A stretch of 7,355 nt of DNA from Candidatus Thorarchaeota archaeon (GTDB taxonomy: Archaea > Asgardarchaeota > Thorarchaeia > Thorarchaeales > Thorarchaeaceae). The position numbers and the translations under genes were made by a program. The DNA is taken from assembly GCA_029855925.1 (NCBI GenBank), contig JAGSHP010000284.1, forward strand, positions 1 to 7,355. Direction: 5' to 3'. Every line of letters begins with the position of its first letter. Position 1 is the stretch's first letter. The notes beneath the pieces are model-generated. The model saw only the letters and a list, made by a program, of their open reading frames with translations, was not told the origin of the DNA and did not search any database. This document shows, piece by piece, positions 6,299 through 7,355 of the stretch.

Positions 6299-7066
6299 CT
6301 ACGCCGTGAACGCAAACTCTTGCTCGTGGACGGTTCCATCAATCTCTACACGGCGTCGAAGCTTTCCTGTCTTCTTTGCGAGCCGGCGCTTCTCTGCGAA
6401 GGAGAGTTTGGGGTCCTCCGGAATCTCAATCTCCTCGATGACTATGTCCTGTCGGACCTTCACCTTCTTGGCCTTATCAGGTATCTCATCTGCGACATCG
6501 GGAAGTACTTCCCTCAAGAGAAATTCCCAGACCTCTGGTGTGCGGGCCAATGCTCCCTTTGAGAACACAGGGTCCTTTTCACTCTCTCCCTCTTCAGATG
6601 CGGCTGGCGATTTGGGGAATGATGTCTTCGTTGCAATCTTCCATGGCTTCAATCCATCATTGGGAGTGAGGGACAAGAGAAAGAACGTGGTCGGGTCATC
6701 GTGTTCTAGAAGTTCCTTCAGATGCTGTGACGGAACAACTTCCTTCACTTTTGCCTTGTAAGTTGTTGCGCCCTTGCCCTTTGCAATGCGCCACTCAAGA
6801 GGCATAGCGATATTGCTGAATTCGTCTCGCCGATCGGTATATGTTGTGATGACTCCTGCAACCTTCTGCATTCCTTCTGGAACATGATTCACATAGGCGC
6901 GGACAAACACCTTTTCAAGGTCCAAGTCGGCTTTGAATGCAATCTTCTTTCGAGATAGAGTGAGAAATGCTCGTGGCCCTGGGTGAGTGCCCTTTCCGTA
7001 CTTCAGGATCTTTGCATGCACGAATTCATCGGCCTTGCCATCAATGATTTTTGCCAGCCAGTCCAT
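6299..7066 (-). CDS. Uncharacterised 255-residue basic protein
   Basis: I do not recognise this protein. It is soluble, with no cysteine or membrane helix. Residues 14-62 look like a beta-rich fold with a glycine/proline turn (KYGKGTHPGPRAF, 22-34), a hydrophobic strand and then VFVRAYVNHVPEG (53-65). Residues 66-150 are mixed. Residues 151-167 form a Ser/Glu/Lys-rich, probably flexible linker. The C-terminal part holds an acidic strand (VIEEIEIPEDPK), a basic helix (SFAEKRRLAKKTGKLRRRV, 222-240) and a short strand end. The basic helix suggests nucleic-acid or ribosome contact, which is inference. The start is ATG 7066 with a weak GAGGG about 10 bases upstream, and a good promoter candidate lies 40-50 bases upstream. 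It is the first clear gene of the minus-strand run. Confidence 0.86.
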   Translation of the reverse strand: MDWLAKIIDGKADEFVHAKILKYGKGTHPGPRAFLTLSRKKIAFKADLDLEKVFVRAYVNHVPEGMQKVAGVITTYTDRRDEFSNIAMPLEWRIAKGKGATTYKAKVKEVVPSQHLKELLEHDDPTTFFLLSLTPNDGLKPWKIATKTSFPKSPAASEEGESEKDPVFSKGALARTPEVWEFLLREVLPDVADEIPDKAKKVKVRQDIVIEEIEIPEDPKLSFAEKRRLAKKTGKLRRRVEIDGTVHEQEFAFTA

Positions 7067-7104
7067 TGGGTCTTCCCTCTTCTCTCAGGACGTTTCAATC
7101 CCTG

Positions 7105-7118
7105 ATTTAAGCCCTTCG
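7105..7118 (-). promoter_or_regulatory. Candidate BRE plus TATA box for the 255-residue gene
   Basis: On the minus strand CGAAGG is followed by GCTTAAAT, matching the archaeal pattern of a purine-rich BRE then a TATA-like box. The box is about 40 bases before ATG 7066, leaving a leader of roughly 15 bases. This is the best promoter candidate in the window. Confidence 0.6.
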
Positions 7119-7152
7119 TACACACAATGGTCGTACTACTCTTATTCTCAAA

Positions 7153-7184
7153 ATGAATCAATGATTCAGTTGATGAATCGATGA
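7153..7184. repeat. Direct and inverted repeat cluster upstream of the promoter
   Basis: ATGAATCAATGA (7153-7164) recurs with one change as ATGAATCGATGA (7173-7184), a 20-base period close to two helical turns. Inside it, GAATCA-A-TGATTC (7155-7167) is a perfect 6-1-6 inverted repeat, and GATTC (7163-7167) pairs with GAATC (7175-7179). The cluster lies 35-80 bases upstream of the TATA candidate at 7105-7118, where an activator would bind. Confidence 0.5.
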
Positions 7185-7299
7185 AGCATTCCGATAATTC
7201 TACAATACGGACAAAAGAATAGAGCATAGAACCTTGTTTCATGGTTGGCTTATCAAATCGACAATCATACCTTACAAATCACATACCTGACCTAATCTG

Positions 7300-7355
7300 T
7301 TAGAGATTGTAAGGCCCAGTATATCCTACCGTCCGCATGGCGCTCAACGCATCAA
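7300..7355 (-). CDS. Possible 3' end or remnant of a minus-strand gene
   Basis: A minus-strand frame is open from the right edge to TAA 7302-7300, giving 17 residues ending RTVGYTGPYNL. The phrase GY-x-GP-x-x-L resembles the GYDGP motif near the end of sugar-phosphate isomerase/epimerase TIM barrels, where it is normally followed by Glu and about 20-40 more residues. Here a stop follows. It may be a true C-terminus, a decayed copy, or chance over a short stretch. The other two minus frames close near the edge. Confidence 0.25.
   Translation of the reverse strand, partial: DALSAMRTVGYTGPYNL

Noticed and set aside
6084..6761. 225-residue plus-strand frame opposite two minus-strand genes
   Set aside because: It runs antisense across two better genes and a promoter region, and its Ser/Arg/Phe-rich composition is typical of a shadow frame.
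7003..7242. 79-residue minus-strand frame starting in the gap and running into the 255-residue gene
   Set aside because: It overlaps the start of the 255-residue gene in another frame, spans the promoter and repeat cluster, and has a composition with no protein-like pattern.
7171..7290. TGATGA (7171-7176) and CTGA (7287-7290) as boxes of a C/D guide RNA
   Set aside because: The spacing of over 110 bases is about twice that of archaeal C/D RNAs, no internal D'/C' pair is evident, and there is no terminal stem.

Overview
The window most likely comes from an archaeon, probably mesophilic and of medium GC (roughly half by eye). Four things point there. The largest gene is an SF2 helicase of the archaea-specific COG1202 type. 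A small membrane protein carries the GPIPI signature of the archaeal DUF131/TIGR00304 family. A zinc-ribbon protein resembles the N-terminus of archaeal OapC (DUF2072). Several starts are preceded by GGTGA Shine-Dalgarno motifs, and TTTAAA/CTTAAA boxes lie at archaeal TATA distances. An uncultured lineage such as an Asgard (Thorarchaeota-like) archaeon is possible, but the lineage cannot be fixed from sequence alone.

Layout. Bases 2-412 (+) hold the 3' end of an unrecognised gene followed by the DUF131 membrane protein. Bases 409-669 (-) encode a very cysteine-rich zinc protein that meets DUF131 tail to tail. Bases 670-945 are a divergent control region with several short palindromes. Bases 946-1215 (+) encode the OapC-like zinc-ribbon protein, which meets the helicase tail to tail. 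Bases 1212-5875 (-) look like an operon of three genes: an unknown 391-residue helical protein, an unknown 257-residue protein translationally coupled to it, and the 884-residue helicase. Bases 6019-6222 (-) encode a two-helix membrane protein with its own likely promoter. Bases 6299-7066 (-) encode an unknown 255-residue basic protein, behind a good TATA/BRE candidate and an upstream repeat cluster. The last 56 bases may hold the end or remnant of another minus-strand gene. No gap exceeds 300 bases, and I found no tRNA, rRNA, CRISPR array or insertion sequence.

How the genes may work together. The helicase has its own four-cysteine zinc element and shares an apparent transcript with two proteins of unknown function. 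Two further small zinc proteins lie within 3 kb. This suggests a local nucleic-acid-handling neighbourhood, but the substrate (DNA repair, recombination or RNA) is not shown by the sequence. The most notable features are the coupled unknown pair upstream of the helicase and the two convergent junctions that each overlap by exactly four bases through shared stop codons.
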